Assembly: GCA_902779165.1 (NCBI GenBank) | Contig: CACZAN010000022.1 | Span: 1-52,389, forward strand | DNA: 52,389 nucleotides | Source: an uncultured Bacteroidales bacterium | GTDB lineage: Bacteria > Bacteroidota > Bacteroidia > Bacteroidales > Bacteroidaceae | Reading direction: 5' to 3' | In this document: piece by piece, positions 6,762 to 15,736 of the stretch | How the letters are laid out: each line of letters starts with the position of its first letter | How positions within the stretch are numbered: the stretch's first letter is position 1 | Position numbers and translations under genes: made by a program | The notes under the pieces: generated by a model | Databases searched by the model: none | Seen by the model: only the letters and a program-made list of their open reading frames with translations | What the model was told of the DNA's origin: nothing

Positions 6762-8981
6762 CTATTTTCCCAGTTCTAATTGATTCTTGACTAGATTAAA
6801 GTATACTCCTTTCAGAGCCGATAGTTCTTCATGCGTTCCTTGTTCTACGACCTTCCCTTTGTCGAGAACGATAATATTGTCAGCATCACAGACTGTGGAC
6901 AGGCGGTGGGCCACGATAACTACCGTACGCCCATGATAGAAATCATGCAAGCGTTCCATGATGATGCGCTCATTGTTGGCATCGAGTGCGTTGGTTGCCT
7001 CATCGAAGAATATATATTCAGGTTGCTTGTACACAGCCCTGGCTATGAGCAGACGCTGTCGTTGTCCCTGACTGATGCCGTTACCCTCCATGCCAATCTT
7101 GGTGCTGAACCCTAATGGCAGACTCTCTATGAAATCGCCGATATTAGCAACCACCACAGCATGACGCAGCCGCTTGGCATCCACATGGTCATCTGCTACG
7201 GCGATATTTTTTGTGATGGTGTCCGAAAAGATGAACCCGTCCTGCATCACGCAGCCAGTAGCTCTTCGCCACACATGAGGATTGATAAGTGTCAACGGAG
7301 TGTCGCCCACACGGATATGACCGCGCTGAGGATTGTAGAACCCCAGAAGTAATTTCACCAATGTCGTCTTGCCGCTACCACTGGATCCCACGATGGCTGT
7401 CACTTTACCTGCAGGAATTGTCAGCGACAAGTTTTCGAGTGCATAATCGCGGTCGGCGCCACTGTAGCTGAAAGTCAAATTTTCCACGCTGATATCACGC
7501 CGTGCTGGCAAATCACATAGTTGTCCTTCGGCTATCATCTCTTCATCTTCCTGCGCGTGCACTTCATTGAGGCGTTCAAGGCTGATTTTTGCATCCTGCA
7601 GACTTTGTGCGAAACCTATGAACTGGCTGATGGGGGCCGACACCTGTCCAATGATGTATGTGAGCGACATCATCATGCCTATCGTCATCATCCCCTCTAC
7701 AACAGATTTCGCGGCGATAAAGGAGATGATGATATGTGTTGTCTGTGTGAAGAACACCGACCCCACTTCCTGCACCTGCCCAATGGTCAGTCCCCTGACA
7801 CTGATGCGAAACAACTTAACCTGAATACGCTCCCATTCCCACCGTTTCTGCCGTTCGCAATTATTAAGTTTGATTTCCTGCATACCCTGTATGAGCTGAA
7901 TGATGTTGCTTTGTTCTGCTGCACTCTGGTTGAAACGGCGTATATCCAACTCACGGCGGTATTTCATGAACATAAGCACCCATGCCACATACAGTGAGTT
8001 GCCGAGTAGGAATATGGCGAGAATATTCCAGTTGTAATAGGCAAGTATCGCCCCGAAGACCACAAAGTTCGACAGCGAGAATAAAATGCTAATGGAGTTA
8101 CCCATCAAGAAAGCTTTGACGCGACTGTGGTCGCCGATGCGCTGCATAATGTCGCCCGTCTTCTTCGTGTCGAAGTACCGAAGTGGCAGCCGCATCAGCT
8201 TCATCAGGAAGTCAGAGATGAGGGCGATATCGATGCGGGCGTTCATGTGCAGCGTCACCCAACTGCGGATGAAGTTCACGACTAACTGCGCTATAAAAAA
8301 TCCTAACTGTGCCAGAAGCACCAAGGTGATGAACCCCAAGTTCCTGCCACCAATGCCCTGATCCACCATCGCCTGTGTCAGGAATGGAGCAAAGAGTTGC
8401 AGTACCATTCCCAAGGCCATACCGAGTACCAACTGTAGGAAAGCGCGGCGGTGCGGCAGCAGGTAGCGGGCGAAGAACAGCAGGTCGCGCTTCACGGATG
8501 CCTCCGGCTCGTCGTCGATGCGCTCGAAGTCCGGCGTGGGAGTCAGCAGCAGGGCCACGCCCAGGCGCTCTCCCCGCGATGATGTAGTGCTTCCCCAACA
8601 GCTAAGAAAATCCTTTTCAGAATAACGAACCAGCTGTGATGCGGGATCTGCTATGCAGAAGGTATGCCCTCCAGTTCGCCTGTTCTTTTTGATATCATAC
8701 AACACCACGAAGTGATTCTGATTCCAATGGAGAATGCAGGGCAGCGGTTGCTGTTCCACCAACTCCTCCACGGTGGTGCGTATACCAGTAGTTCTGAAGC
8801 CTATCGTCTCAGCCGCATCGGCGATGCCCAGCATCGATACACCCTCACGAGTGATGAAGCTCCGCTCTCGCAACGTTTCCAAGCGGTAGTGCTTGCCGTA
8901 GAAGCGGGCTACCATGCATAGGCACGCGGGGCCACAGTCCATGGAGTCGAGCTGGTGGGTGTGGGGGAAGGTCAAAGGCAT
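6762..8981 (-). CDS. Peptidase-containing ABC transporter (C39 domain), peptide exporter
   Basis: A 739-aa inner-membrane protein that cleaves double-glycine leaders and exports the peptide. Start 8981 is chosen because the C39 domain begins at once; an upstream start would overlap the barrel gene. C39 domain 1-130: catalytic Cys16 (DCGPAC), His90 (NQNHFVV), Asp112 (ADPASQ). Membrane domain about 150-450 with six helices. ATPase domain: Walker A GSSGSGKTT, signature ISQGQRQR (a variant of LSGGQ), Walker B IFFDEATNALD, switch His in VAHRLST. All key residues are present. It lies 19 bp downstream of the barrel gene and 3 bp upstream of the HlyD-like gene. The two precursors upstream in the operon carry matching GG leaders and are the obvious substrates. 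Confidence 0.93.
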   Translation of the reverse strand: MPLTFPHTHQLDSMDCGPACLCMVARFYGKHYRLETLRERSFITREGVSMLGIADAAETIGFRTTGIRTTVEELVEQQPLPCILHWNQNHFVVLYDIKKNRRTGGHTFCIADPASQLVRYSEKDFLSCWGSTTSSRGERLGVALLLTPTPDFERIDDEPEASVKRDLLFFARYLLPHRRAFLQLVLGMALGMVLQLFAPFLTQAMVDQGIGGRNLGFITLVLLAQLGFFIAQLVVNFIRSWVTLHMNARIDIALISDFLMKLMRLPLRYFDTKKTGDIMQRIGDHSRVKAFLMGNSISILFSLSNFVVFGAILAYYNWNILAIFLLGNSLYVAWVLMFMKYRRELDIRRFNQSAAEQSNIIQLIQGMQEIKLNNCERQKRWEWERIQVKLFRISVRGLTIGQVQEVGSVFFTQTTHIIISFIAAKSVVEGMMTIGMMMSLTYIIGQVSAPISQFIGFAQSLQDAKISLERLNEVHAQEDEEMIAEGQLCDLPARRDISVENLTFSYSGADRDYALENLSLTIPAGKVTAIVGSSGSGKTTLVKLLLGFYNPQRGHIRVGDTPLTLINPHVWRRATGCVMQDGFIFSDTITKNIAVADDHVDAKRLRHAVVVANIGDFIESLPLGFSTKIGMEGNGISQGQRQRLLIARAVYKQPEYIFFDEATNALDANNERIIMERLHDFYHGRTVVIVAHRLSTVCDADNIIVLDKGKVVEQGTHEELSALKGVYFNLVKNQLELGK

Positions 8982-9000
8982 GAACTTGGAATGAAAGAAA

Positions 9001-11598
9001 TCACTTTGGCAATAGGTTAAATCTATATTGCACATGTAGCATACAATAAAAAGGGCGAGTATCTCTCCATGTTTCTGACCATCCAAAGGCTCCTCCTCCC
9101 ATACTTGTTGAGGTTTGCTGCTGAAGAAGATCTTTTGCCTCAAACTGGAAACTCCATTTAGCAGAAAGGTCGTAGTTTATGCTGGCATCCCAAATAACAT
9201 AACATCTGTTTAGTTTTGCATTTGATGCTCCTTGATTAGAGCCCAACACACAATCTGTTGATAGAGAGAAACCCTTAAATGAGGGCGTTCTCAACCCGAT
9301 GCCACATTGTAAATAGCAATAGTTCAAATTACTGAAGTTGTTTTGTATACTTCTTGTGTGTCGCCACTGATATTCTCCAAAAAAATTTATGATCCACCCC
9401 CCTTTTTTGTATGACAGATCAATTTTCCCGACAGAATATAGCCTATGTGCAGAATACAACTTCTGTTCAGAGGAATTGGTGTCAAATTCATTATCATTAG
9501 ATATAATGAAATGTAAATTTGTATCTATGTGCCAATTTTGCTTGGTCCCTAATATCTGATTATATCGCCCCCTTAAACTAAAATCCCAGTCACCGTCAAC
9601 ATTTCTCGTCTGGCTTGTTATTACACCCGTTTCTGGATCTGAGTAGAACATCCTTTTGATTGCATTCTTGTGTATTTGAATATCTGAATGCAAGTTTAAC
9701 ATTGCTTGTTTTCCAAGCCTCGTAGAATATGCTATAGAAGGATTGTGAGTATAGGATCTTCGTAGTTCGCTGTTCCCCTTTTTAATGAATAATGGGTCGG
9801 AATCATCTGTTCGGCTAATCAAATCCTGCATGGCAGGTAGGTCGGTCTTAAGGTTATATCCAAAAGAGAGCCCTTTCATATTGAAGGATATATTAGGGTT
9901 CAATATCCATTCTGATCTATGTAGGTTGACGTGTGACTGATATCTCAGATCCGAAGTCCATTGGTACAGATATTCTATTGGGAGTCCGAGTGCAAGTCCA
10001 ACACTACTGTTAAAGTTGTATGATACATTCGCGTTTACAGTCTGCCTGCATTTTCGCTCCTCCGAGATATAGCTGTTGTTCAAATCCATAAGAGATTTTG
10101 TTTTCGTATTGTCAGGAAAGCCCCAAACAAATTCGGGAACAGAGCCCATGGCTTGCTCAAGATTATATAACCAATTCTCACGATTCTCATCATTCCACTC
10201 AGAGCGGTAATTAAGCATTAATTCACCTCTTCTATTCTCTGAGGCAAAGGTCCATGCCATATATTTTAAATCAATACTCAGGTTTGTTGTACCAGTTGAG
10301 GACATGTCATGCTGCTTTCTCCGGTCGTTTTCGTGTGCTATTCTGAAATAATTGACATTGTTCTCATCATCGCCTACTTTTTTATTTGATGAGTAGTTGG
10401 CTATTATTGTAACATATAGTGGGGTACGAAACGAGGCGGGTCTGATTGTTGATTTGCCTACAAGACTCAATTCCAATCCTTTTATCTGCCATATTTTCTC
10501 TATAGCCTGACTGTTTATCAGATTAGAATCCTTGATTAAACTGTCTTCAATACTGTATATACGATTTAATATAGAAGTGATGTCGCCTTTTGGGATATCA
10601 CTGAATGAGGCCTTTAGCAGGTGAGTCCTATCTTTGTTCCTAGATAGTTTCACAATAGGCTTGATATCTATCGTAAAGTATTTGGCGGGAAAGAACAAAT
10701 TACCGGACCATTCAGCACTTATCTTTTTTTTTGAAGCTTTAGTGGCCGAAACTGTATATAGATTTCTATTTGTCAGGTAGCTCATGTCAGAGTGTTCTAC
10801 CATGATATCCTGCTGCGATCCGACAATCTTGAACATTCCATTGAGTGTCAGTTTATTCTCCGTATTTGTATATGTATAATCTGCACCGCCTATTTCAAGG
10901 CTTTGTGTACCGATATTATCTGCATGATTTTTCCAGGCTCCCTTGCTTTGAGGTCGTCCCAGATCGTTAATATTGTTTACACCTAAATATCCGGAAAGGC
11001 TTTGGCGTGGATTGTAATGCAACCCGAATAGTCGCTTAAGGAACAGATATTTGGTCTCACCTTTAGTCGGTAATCCGTCTGCAGATTCTACATTTGCAAT
11101 GATACCATCCTGATATTTTGCTTTCAGTTTCACATCCATGACAAGAGGATCGGTATCCAATGCTTTACGGCCCTTGTCCTCTCGCGACAAATAAGCATCA
11201 CGGGGAACCCGACGGTATACTTTGACTTTGTTTACTGTAAAGGCGGGCAGGTTTTTCAAGGCAATGGTCGGGTCGCCATGAAAAAAATCACGTCCCTCAA
11301 TCAACAAGGATGACACAGGCTCACCTTTTACTATAATAAGTCCATCTGCATTTATTTCAGTGTTTGGGAGATTGTTTATCAATGCATCCAACATGGCTCC
11401 AGCAGAAAGGCGCAGGGCATCGGCGTTATAGACCATCGTGTCGCCCCTTTGGACCATCAGGATTCTTGAGGCCTTTATCTTGACCTCTTTCATGGTAGTC
11501 TCCTTTTCAATGACGGCGATTGAATCTGTCTGCCCCTTCACCATAAGGGGAAGAAGAAGAAACAGCATACCAATACATGTCCTTATTTGATAATTCAT
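9001..11598 (-). CDS. Outer-membrane beta-barrel protein (TonB-receptor-like)
   Basis: An 865-aa product with a signal peptide (about 1-24, ending KGQ). A short plug-like region follows (KIKASRILMVQRGDTMVYNADALRLSAGAMLDALINNLP), as in outer-membrane proteins related to TonB receptors. The rest is a long series of amphipathic strands rich in Tyr, Asn and Ser and ends VQYRFNLLPK, a typical barrel closure with aromatic residues. The start ATG overlaps the stop of precursor 2 (TGATG), so it is translationally coupled to the peptide. Its place between precursors and exporter suggests it is the outer-membrane outlet or a receptor/immunity partner for the peptide. Noticeably AT-rich compared with the oxidase and LanC-like genes. 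Confidence 0.8.
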   Translation of the reverse strand: MNYQIRTCIGMLFLLLPLMVKGQTDSIAVIEKETTMKEVKIKASRILMVQRGDTMVYNADALRLSAGAMLDALINNLPNTEINADGLIIVKGEPVSSLLIEGRDFFHGDPTIALKNLPAFTVNKVKVYRRVPRDAYLSREDKGRKALDTDPLVMDVKLKAKYQDGIIANVESADGLPTKGETKYLFLKRLFGLHYNPRQSLSGYLGVNNINDLGRPQSKGAWKNHADNIGTQSLEIGGADYTYTNTENKLTLNGMFKIVGSQQDIMVEHSDMSYLTNRNLYTVSATKASKKKISAEWSGNLFFPAKYFTIDIKPIVKLSRNKDRTHLLKASFSDIPKGDITSILNRIYSIEDSLIKDSNLINSQAIEKIWQIKGLELSLVGKSTIRPASFRTPLYVTIIANYSSNKKVGDDENNVNYFRIAHENDRRKQHDMSSTGTTNLSIDLKYMAWTFASENRRGELMLNYRSEWNDENRENWLYNLEQAMGSVPEFVWGFPDNTKTKSLMDLNNSYISEERKCRQTVNANVSYNFNSSVGLALGLPIEYLYQWTSDLRYQSHVNLHRSEWILNPNISFNMKGLSFGYNLKTDLPAMQDLISRTDDSDPLFIKKGNSELRRSYTHNPSIAYSTRLGKQAMLNLHSDIQIHKNAIKRMFYSDPETGVITSQTRNVDGDWDFSLRGRYNQILGTKQNWHIDTNLHFIISNDNEFDTNSSEQKLYSAHRLYSVGKIDLSYKKGGWIINFFGEYQWRHTRSIQNNFSNLNYCYLQCGIGLRTPSFKGFSLSTDCVLGSNQGASNAKLNRCYVIWDASINYDLSAKWSFQFEAKDLLQQQTSTSMGGGAFGWSETWRDTRPFYCMLHVQYRFNLLPK

Positions 11599-11870
11599 CA
11601 AAACTCTCCAGATGCATTATAATGCACAAGATATCGAATACAATTGGATTTAGAAGAGCAGAGATTTGTACAAGCCTGAACGCACAATGATACAGAACTA
11701 GCGTTTTGAAATGTAGCTTTTTCAGTAGCTGTCAGTGGAATGGATACCGTTCCGCCATTCCCGTTTGACTGCCTAAGGTCACAGTCACATTCGTGGATTA
11801 TGGTTGTTCCACCGATAACTGCTTTTAGTTCATCATTAGAAAGAAACTGGTTTAATTTAATAGCTTTCAT
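11598..11870 (-). CDS. Double-glycine precursor peptide 2 (six-Cys core)
   Basis: A 90-aa precursor. The leader MKAIKLNQFLSNDELKAVIGG (residues 1-21) follows the double-glycine pattern (LS..EL..I.GG) cut by C39 peptidases. The core of 69 aa starts TTIIHECDCD. Six Cys are arranged CxC, then a loop of 32 residues, then CX3CX3CX5C. The last Cys is followed by (I/V)xYxxxYN, as in precursor 1. The loop is rich in Ser, Thr, Asn and Gly and could accept a sugar. The even Cys count and the oxidase in the operon point to three disulfides. Likely an exported bacteriocin or signalling peptide. Confidence 0.85.
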   Translation of the reverse strand: MKAIKLNQFLSNDELKAVIGGTTIIHECDCDLRQSNGNGGTVSIPLTATEKATFQNASSVSLCVQACTNLCSSKSNCIRYLVHYNASGEF

Positions 11871-11891
11871 ACTATAATAATATTTATAGTG

Positions 11892-12167
11892 TTAAACAAT
11901 TATATCGTCTTCAAAATTGTATTTCATTTCATAATGCACACAATAATATTCCCCTGAACATGCACTCCTACATATGCCAACACATGTTTGTTCACTCAGG
12001 AGCCCTGAATCTGTTCCAGATGTCTCAACGGAATCTATGTAGTCCCTATTAAAATTGTAAAGATAGCAAATGCAGGTAATGATGCTGCTTCCGCCTTTAA
12101 TCTCTTTTAACTCACGACGGCTCAAAAAGGTCGTTCTTTTAGTTGTCTTTAAATGAATCTTTTTCAT
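11892..12167 (-). CDS. Double-glycine precursor peptide 1 (six-Cys core)
   Basis: A 91-aa precursor from ATG 12167. The leader runs to GG at residues 25-26 (FLSRRELKEIKGG). The core of 65 aa begins SSIITCICYLYNFNR. Six Cys fall as CxC, loop of 27, CX3CX3CX5C, the same spacing as the neighbour 22 bp downstream, although the residues between differ. The tail CVHYEMKYNFEDD shares the C(I/V)xYxxxYN motif. The two peptides therefore arose by duplication and divergence and may act as a two-component pair or as variants. Located directly after the glycosyltransferase gene. Confidence 0.85.
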   Translation of the reverse strand: MKKIHLKTTKRTTFLSRRELKEIKGGSSIITCICYLYNFNRDYIDSVETSGTDSGLLSEQTCVGICRSACSGEYYCVHYEMKYNFEDDIIV

Positions 12168-12206
12168 CAAATCTAAGTTTTTATATTTTTAATGTGAATT
12201 GGATCT

Positions 12207-13433
12207 CTATAAATTATACGAATTTATCAAAGACAGATAGTTGTCTTTCATTTTTATTATGCTGTATATATCTTCAAATTTCTTTTTTGAAACTTTTTGC
12301 ATAAGTGCCCTTTTATTTTTCTGAAGGCATAGCGCTTCTTTTATTCTTTTTAAAAGTTCTACGCTGAATAAACTGAAACTGCCTTGTATTGCCGCAATGA
12401 GAGCTACATCATTATCAAACATATCTTTCATGTTATGCCCATCGGATGCTATTATAGTTTTTCCGTGTGCCAGCATCTCGATTCCAAAGTAACTGCACTG
12501 TTCAGTATAGGAAGGTAACACACACACATCTGCCACTTGATACCATTTTTCCATTTCTTCTTCTGGGATCAATCCTGTATATACAATATGTGAGCAACTA
12601 CATTTCGTAATTCTAGCATAATCATTTAACATGAAAACTTGTCCAGCTATGACTAAGCGAATGTCTTTATACTTTTTGTATGCAGATTCAAAAGCCATCA
12701 GTAAAGGAATAATACCTTTAGACTCCACGGTCCTACCTGCATATAAAAATACGTTTTCATCTTTTCCTATGCCTAATTCCATTCTTAGACGGGCAAGTTC
12801 TTTCTCTGATAATAGTTGCGATTCTACCTTTCTTCCATTTGGAATCAAATGAATCTTCGAGCTTTTAACATGGTAAATATCCTCCAGTATTCGTTTTGTC
12901 TGTTCTGCCAAGGATACGACATCATCTACAATAGAATACATCTTGCATTCTTCACGATAGTATCGACGTATGAATTGCCATTTCTGAATCATATCTTTGG
13001 GAATATGCCGAACTGATATGACTTTTTTGAACAAATCCACATCCCCTAAAAGAGGAGCACACCAACCTTGATCGTGAATTACAAAGATAATTCTTGACAA
13101 AGGAAATTGTTTTTTTATTGTTTTCAAGAATTGTACGCAAGGAGAATGATTGACGAAAAATACATTGTCCTTATTGTCAGAGAGGTATAATCTGAGTATT
13201 GAGATCGATAAGGCCCCATTTTGCAGAAACCCATGATTACCACAAATGGGGAAATGATACTCCGTATAGAATGATGACCTTTCTACTTTAAATTCTTTCT
13301 CATCGGAATTGAACGAAAGCAGATTCACGTCATGCTCACTTCCTTCAAAGCAATTCAGCAATTGTTGGATATAAGTTCCTACACCATTCTGTTTGGAACT
13401 CTGATGCTCGTCGATAATATAGATATGTTTCAT
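12207..13433 (-). CDS. GT4-family glycosyltransferase
   Basis: About 408 aa, start ATG 13433 (a TTG 12 bp upstream is the only longer option). GT-B fold with N-terminal domain (HIYIIDEHQSSKQNGVGTYIQQLL) and C-terminal nucleotide-sugar domain: IPNGRKV, FLYAGRTVESKGI, VCVLPSYTEQCSYFGIEMLAHG. The last contains the E-X7-E motif of retaining GT4 enzymes (E-QCSYFGI-E). It is cytoplasmic, without membrane segments. From memory, related transferases are found beside GG-leader peptide loci in Bacteroidota. Position directly before the two precursor genes suggests that it glycosylates them, or builds a glycan for them; this is inference. The gene is clearly AT-rich, unlike the LanC-like gene it adjoins. 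Confidence 0.85.
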   Translation of the reverse strand: MKHIYIIDEHQSSKQNGVGTYIQQLLNCFEGSEHDVNLLSFNSDEKEFKVERSSFYTEYHFPICGNHGFLQNGALSISILRLYLSDNKDNVFFVNHSPCVQFLKTIKKQFPLSRIIFVIHDQGWCAPLLGDVDLFKKVISVRHIPKDMIQKWQFIRRYYREECKMYSIVDDVVSLAEQTKRILEDIYHVKSSKIHLIPNGRKVESQLLSEKELARLRMELGIGKDENVFLYAGRTVESKGIIPLLMAFESAYKKYKDIRLVIAGQVFMLNDYARITKCSCSHIVYTGLIPEEEMEKWYQVADVCVLPSYTEQCSYFGIEMLAHGKTIIASDGHNMKDMFDNDVALIAAIQGSFSLFSVELLKRIKEALCLQKNKRALMQKVSKKKFEDIYSIIKMKDNYLSLINSYNL

Positions 13434-13445
13434 TGGGGGGTGCAA

Positions 13446-14114
13446 TCAGATAAGGGTGAATAATTTTCCGGCCAAGCCTTTGCGAAGTCCTAATTCGGGT
13501 GTGTTCAACTTCGGATGTTGAACAATGAGGTGAGCAAGGTCAAATTGGTAGTCGGCAGGCTGCCCCTGAACCATTGTCATGAAGGTCTTGCACAGGTCAC
13601 GCAGCGGTGAACTTTCATTTTGCATTAGAAGGTGCCGGCAGACCTGAGCACAGTCTTGCAGATATTTCGCATCAAAGACTTGCCTGCCACTTCTTTGCGC
13701 CCCTTGCAGGTGGGCTACGATGTAATGCAGCCATCCTTCCAGTCCCTTTTCCAGGCTGAGGTCTGTCTGCCGCAGGATATTCTGCTGCATCAACTTCTGG
13801 TCGATGGCGGCACAGATGTCTGCCCCTTGCCCGCGCTGGAACTGATTCTGCAACAGGTATTCCACGCCCCAACCGATGCCTGTCAGGCCGTTGGCGAAGT
13901 CCAGGGGCATCTCTGTGGACAGGTTATCGAGTACCTGATCCAGAAGGAAATTGATGGCTATCTTCAGGGGACGTAGCTTGCGGGCACGGGCATACTCCGA
14001 GAGAGCGAGGACGATGCCCATCTGACCTTCGAAGAGTCCGCGGGCAGGGACGTCGTTGGCATGGAGCACCACTTGGTGCAGCAGTAGTTGTTCTTGGGTG
14101 AAAGTATGTTCCAT
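13446..14114 (-). CDS. Half-length LanC-like protein
   Basis: A 222-aa product. Gly-rich helix-turn signatures of the LanC (lanthionine cyclase) alpha-toroid are visible: GLFEGQMGIVLALSEYAR (about 26-43), FANGLTGIGWGVEYLL (about 84-99) and KGLEGWLHYIVAHL. Full LanC proteins are about 400 aa. The zinc ligands (Cys, then a Cys-His pair) lie in the C-terminal half and are not seen here: no GWCYG or CHG motif exists. No LanB or LanM dehydratase is in the cluster. The protein may bind leader or core peptide as a scaffold or be a degraded cyclase. It begins 14 bp after the oxidase gene, and its stop is within 13 bp of the glycosyltransferase start. Confidence 0.7.
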   Translation of the reverse strand: MEHTFTQEQLLLHQVVLHANDVPARGLFEGQMGIVLALSEYARARKLRPLKIAINFLLDQVLDNLSTEMPLDFANGLTGIGWGVEYLLQNQFQRGQGADICAAIDQKLMQQNILRQTDLSLEKGLEGWLHYIVAHLQGAQRSGRQVFDAKYLQDCAQVCRHLLMQNESSPLRDLCKTFMTMVQGQPADYQFDLAHLIVQHPKLNTPELGLRKGLAGKLFTLI

Positions 14115-14128
14115 AGTACTTGTTCGTA

Positions 14129-15697
14129 TTATTCTTCAATTTTCAGCAGGTCGATGAAATCTTCTATTTGATATTCCCTGGGCAATCGGCGGTTATTGAC
14201 CAGCAGGGTGGGTGTAGCACTCAGTTCAGTCTGTTCCCGCCATTGCGTGTGTCGGCGGTATTCTTCAGCGACCTCCTCCGAATCGGCATCCAAACCGAGT
14301 CCATCGAAGAATGCCTCCTGCCGCGATTTGCCGCCGGCATACCACTCTTTATAGAGCTGCCATGTGCGTGCGGCTCCAAGTTGCAGATAGGCGGCCACCA
14401 TCAGCCGACTAACGCGCTCGTAGTCAGAACCGAAGGAGGTGAATACGAATTCGATGCTGCAGTCTTGATGGATGAGCCCGTGCAAGCGGCGGTGCATGGC
14501 AGCACAGGGATTGCAATAGGGATTGGTGAGCACGGTCAGTCGATAGCGTGCATCAGGGTTGCCAAAGCGGATGCAGGAATCTGCAGATATCTCATAAAGA
14601 GGCTCATTCTGGAGCAGGAACTCGAAGACTTCTTCTCGGAGTTTGAGGTTACGATAGCTGTATTTCCATAGCATGGCCTGTCGCGCTCGGGCAATGACGG
14701 GAAGTGCCAGATGTAGGCACAGGGTGGCGGCGAAGTAGGAAGACAGGAGGAAGAGGATCCGCACTAGTGCTTCCCAATGGAAGATAGAGTCAAATGAACA
14801 GACCTTACACCTCAAGGAAACGAGATATACGAGGGCTTGCACGATGAAGACGGCTTGCACCAGCAGACACAGCGGACACCAGACATGAGCGCGGAAGCGC
14901 TGGTACCATAAACTCCACGCAGAGTAGCCGACTGCGCCAAAAGAGAGCAGGGCAAGCATGGGCTGGGCGGTTGGCATGAAAAGGAGTACGAGAGCGTTCA
15001 CTCCGAAATAGGCCGTGCCTACCTCGCTCCAGCTGATGCCGAAGGCGACCTTGGAGGCTGAAGTATCGAGAAGGTCGATGCAAGTGGAATGCTTCAGTAA
15101 GTTGCAGAGGCGGTCAGCGGTGCTACTGGCTATCTTCAGCTGGCGCAGCAGGAGCAGATAGCAGACGTAGAGACCAAGTACATTCAGGATGATCAGGCCA
15201 GGAGTGAAGAGTGAAAAATGGGGAGCACGCAGGAAGAGGCAGCATACTAACCCTAATGCGATACCACCTGCGGCTCCCCATGCCTTCAGGCGTTGAATCC
15301 GTTCTGCATGGCGGTGCTCCTTGAAGTCGGGTTCACCGGCTTCACCGCTGGGATTCACCAGCAGGGCAACACCGCTCCAGATGCTCAGGAACTGCTCGTG
15401 CGGCACACGGACATCCTCACCATACCAGCGGTATGTGACGTCCTCGTCAGTGATACGGATGACGAGTGCCAGGTCACCTGAGACCTGTGCCACGAAAGGT
15501 GAGCCGAGTTCAGCCAGTGCAGCTTCCTTGTCATCGAAACGCATACCGCGGTTGTCGACCCCGTAGTCAGAGAGCATCATAGACAACCCATAGAGCGTAT
15601 GTTTATAAGGATGCTCGTCGAACGTGCGGTTGGTGTACGTCCGTGTATGTGGAATGTGTAATTCCTCACAGAGTTGCAGAAACAGATTCTTGGCCAT
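14129..15697 (-). CDS. Pseudo-C39 / VKOR / DsbA-like fusion, peptide disulfide oxidase
   Basis: A 522-aa membrane protein. Residues 1-115 resemble a C39 peptidase fold (HTLYGLSMMLSDYGVDN, LGSPFVAQV, EQFLSIWSGVALLV) but lack the catalytic CGP. Residues 135-335 are a vitamin K epoxide reductase-like bundle with loop cysteines C198 and C206 and the active pair CPLC (274-277). Residues 380-522 are a thioredoxin/DsbA-like domain with CNPC (395-398) and the cis-Pro motif ATPT. Such fusions pass electrons from substrate thiols through the thioredoxin domain to VKOR and quinone. Here it would form disulfides in the six-Cys peptides; the pseudo-peptidase domain may recognise their GG leaders. Both statements are inferences from the operon. 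Confidence 0.85.
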   Translation of the reverse strand: MAKNLFLQLCEELHIPHTRTYTNRTFDEHPYKHTLYGLSMMLSDYGVDNRGMRFDDKEAALAELGSPFVAQVSGDLALVIRITDEDVTYRWYGEDVRVPHEQFLSIWSGVALLVNPSGEAGEPDFKEHRHAERIQRLKAWGAAGGIALGLVCCLFLRAPHFSLFTPGLIILNVLGLYVCYLLLLRQLKIASSTADRLCNLLKHSTCIDLLDTSASKVAFGISWSEVGTAYFGVNALVLLFMPTAQPMLALLSFGAVGYSAWSLWYQRFRAHVWCPLCLLVQAVFIVQALVYLVSLRCKVCSFDSIFHWEALVRILFLLSSYFAATLCLHLALPVIARARQAMLWKYSYRNLKLREEVFEFLLQNEPLYEISADSCIRFGNPDARYRLTVLTNPYCNPCAAMHRRLHGLIHQDCSIEFVFTSFGSDYERVSRLMVAAYLQLGAARTWQLYKEWYAGGKSRQEAFFDGLGLDADSEEVAEEYRRHTQWREQTELSATPTLLVNNRRLPREYQIEDFIDLLKIEE

Positions 15698-15736
15698 TAC
15701 GTGCGTACCTTAATTTATATAGGCTGGACGTAAGTC

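Noticed and set aside
8982-9143. Longer N-terminus of the C39 exporter starting at 9143
   Set aside because: It would overlap the barrel gene by 143 bp and add residues with no relation to C39 domains, which begin at the 8981 start.
11598-14114. Classical lanthipeptide interpretation of the peptide cluster
   Set aside because: No LanB, LanM or other dehydratase is present, the LanC-like protein lacks zinc ligands, and a disulfide oxidase is present, so disulfides fit better than thioethers.
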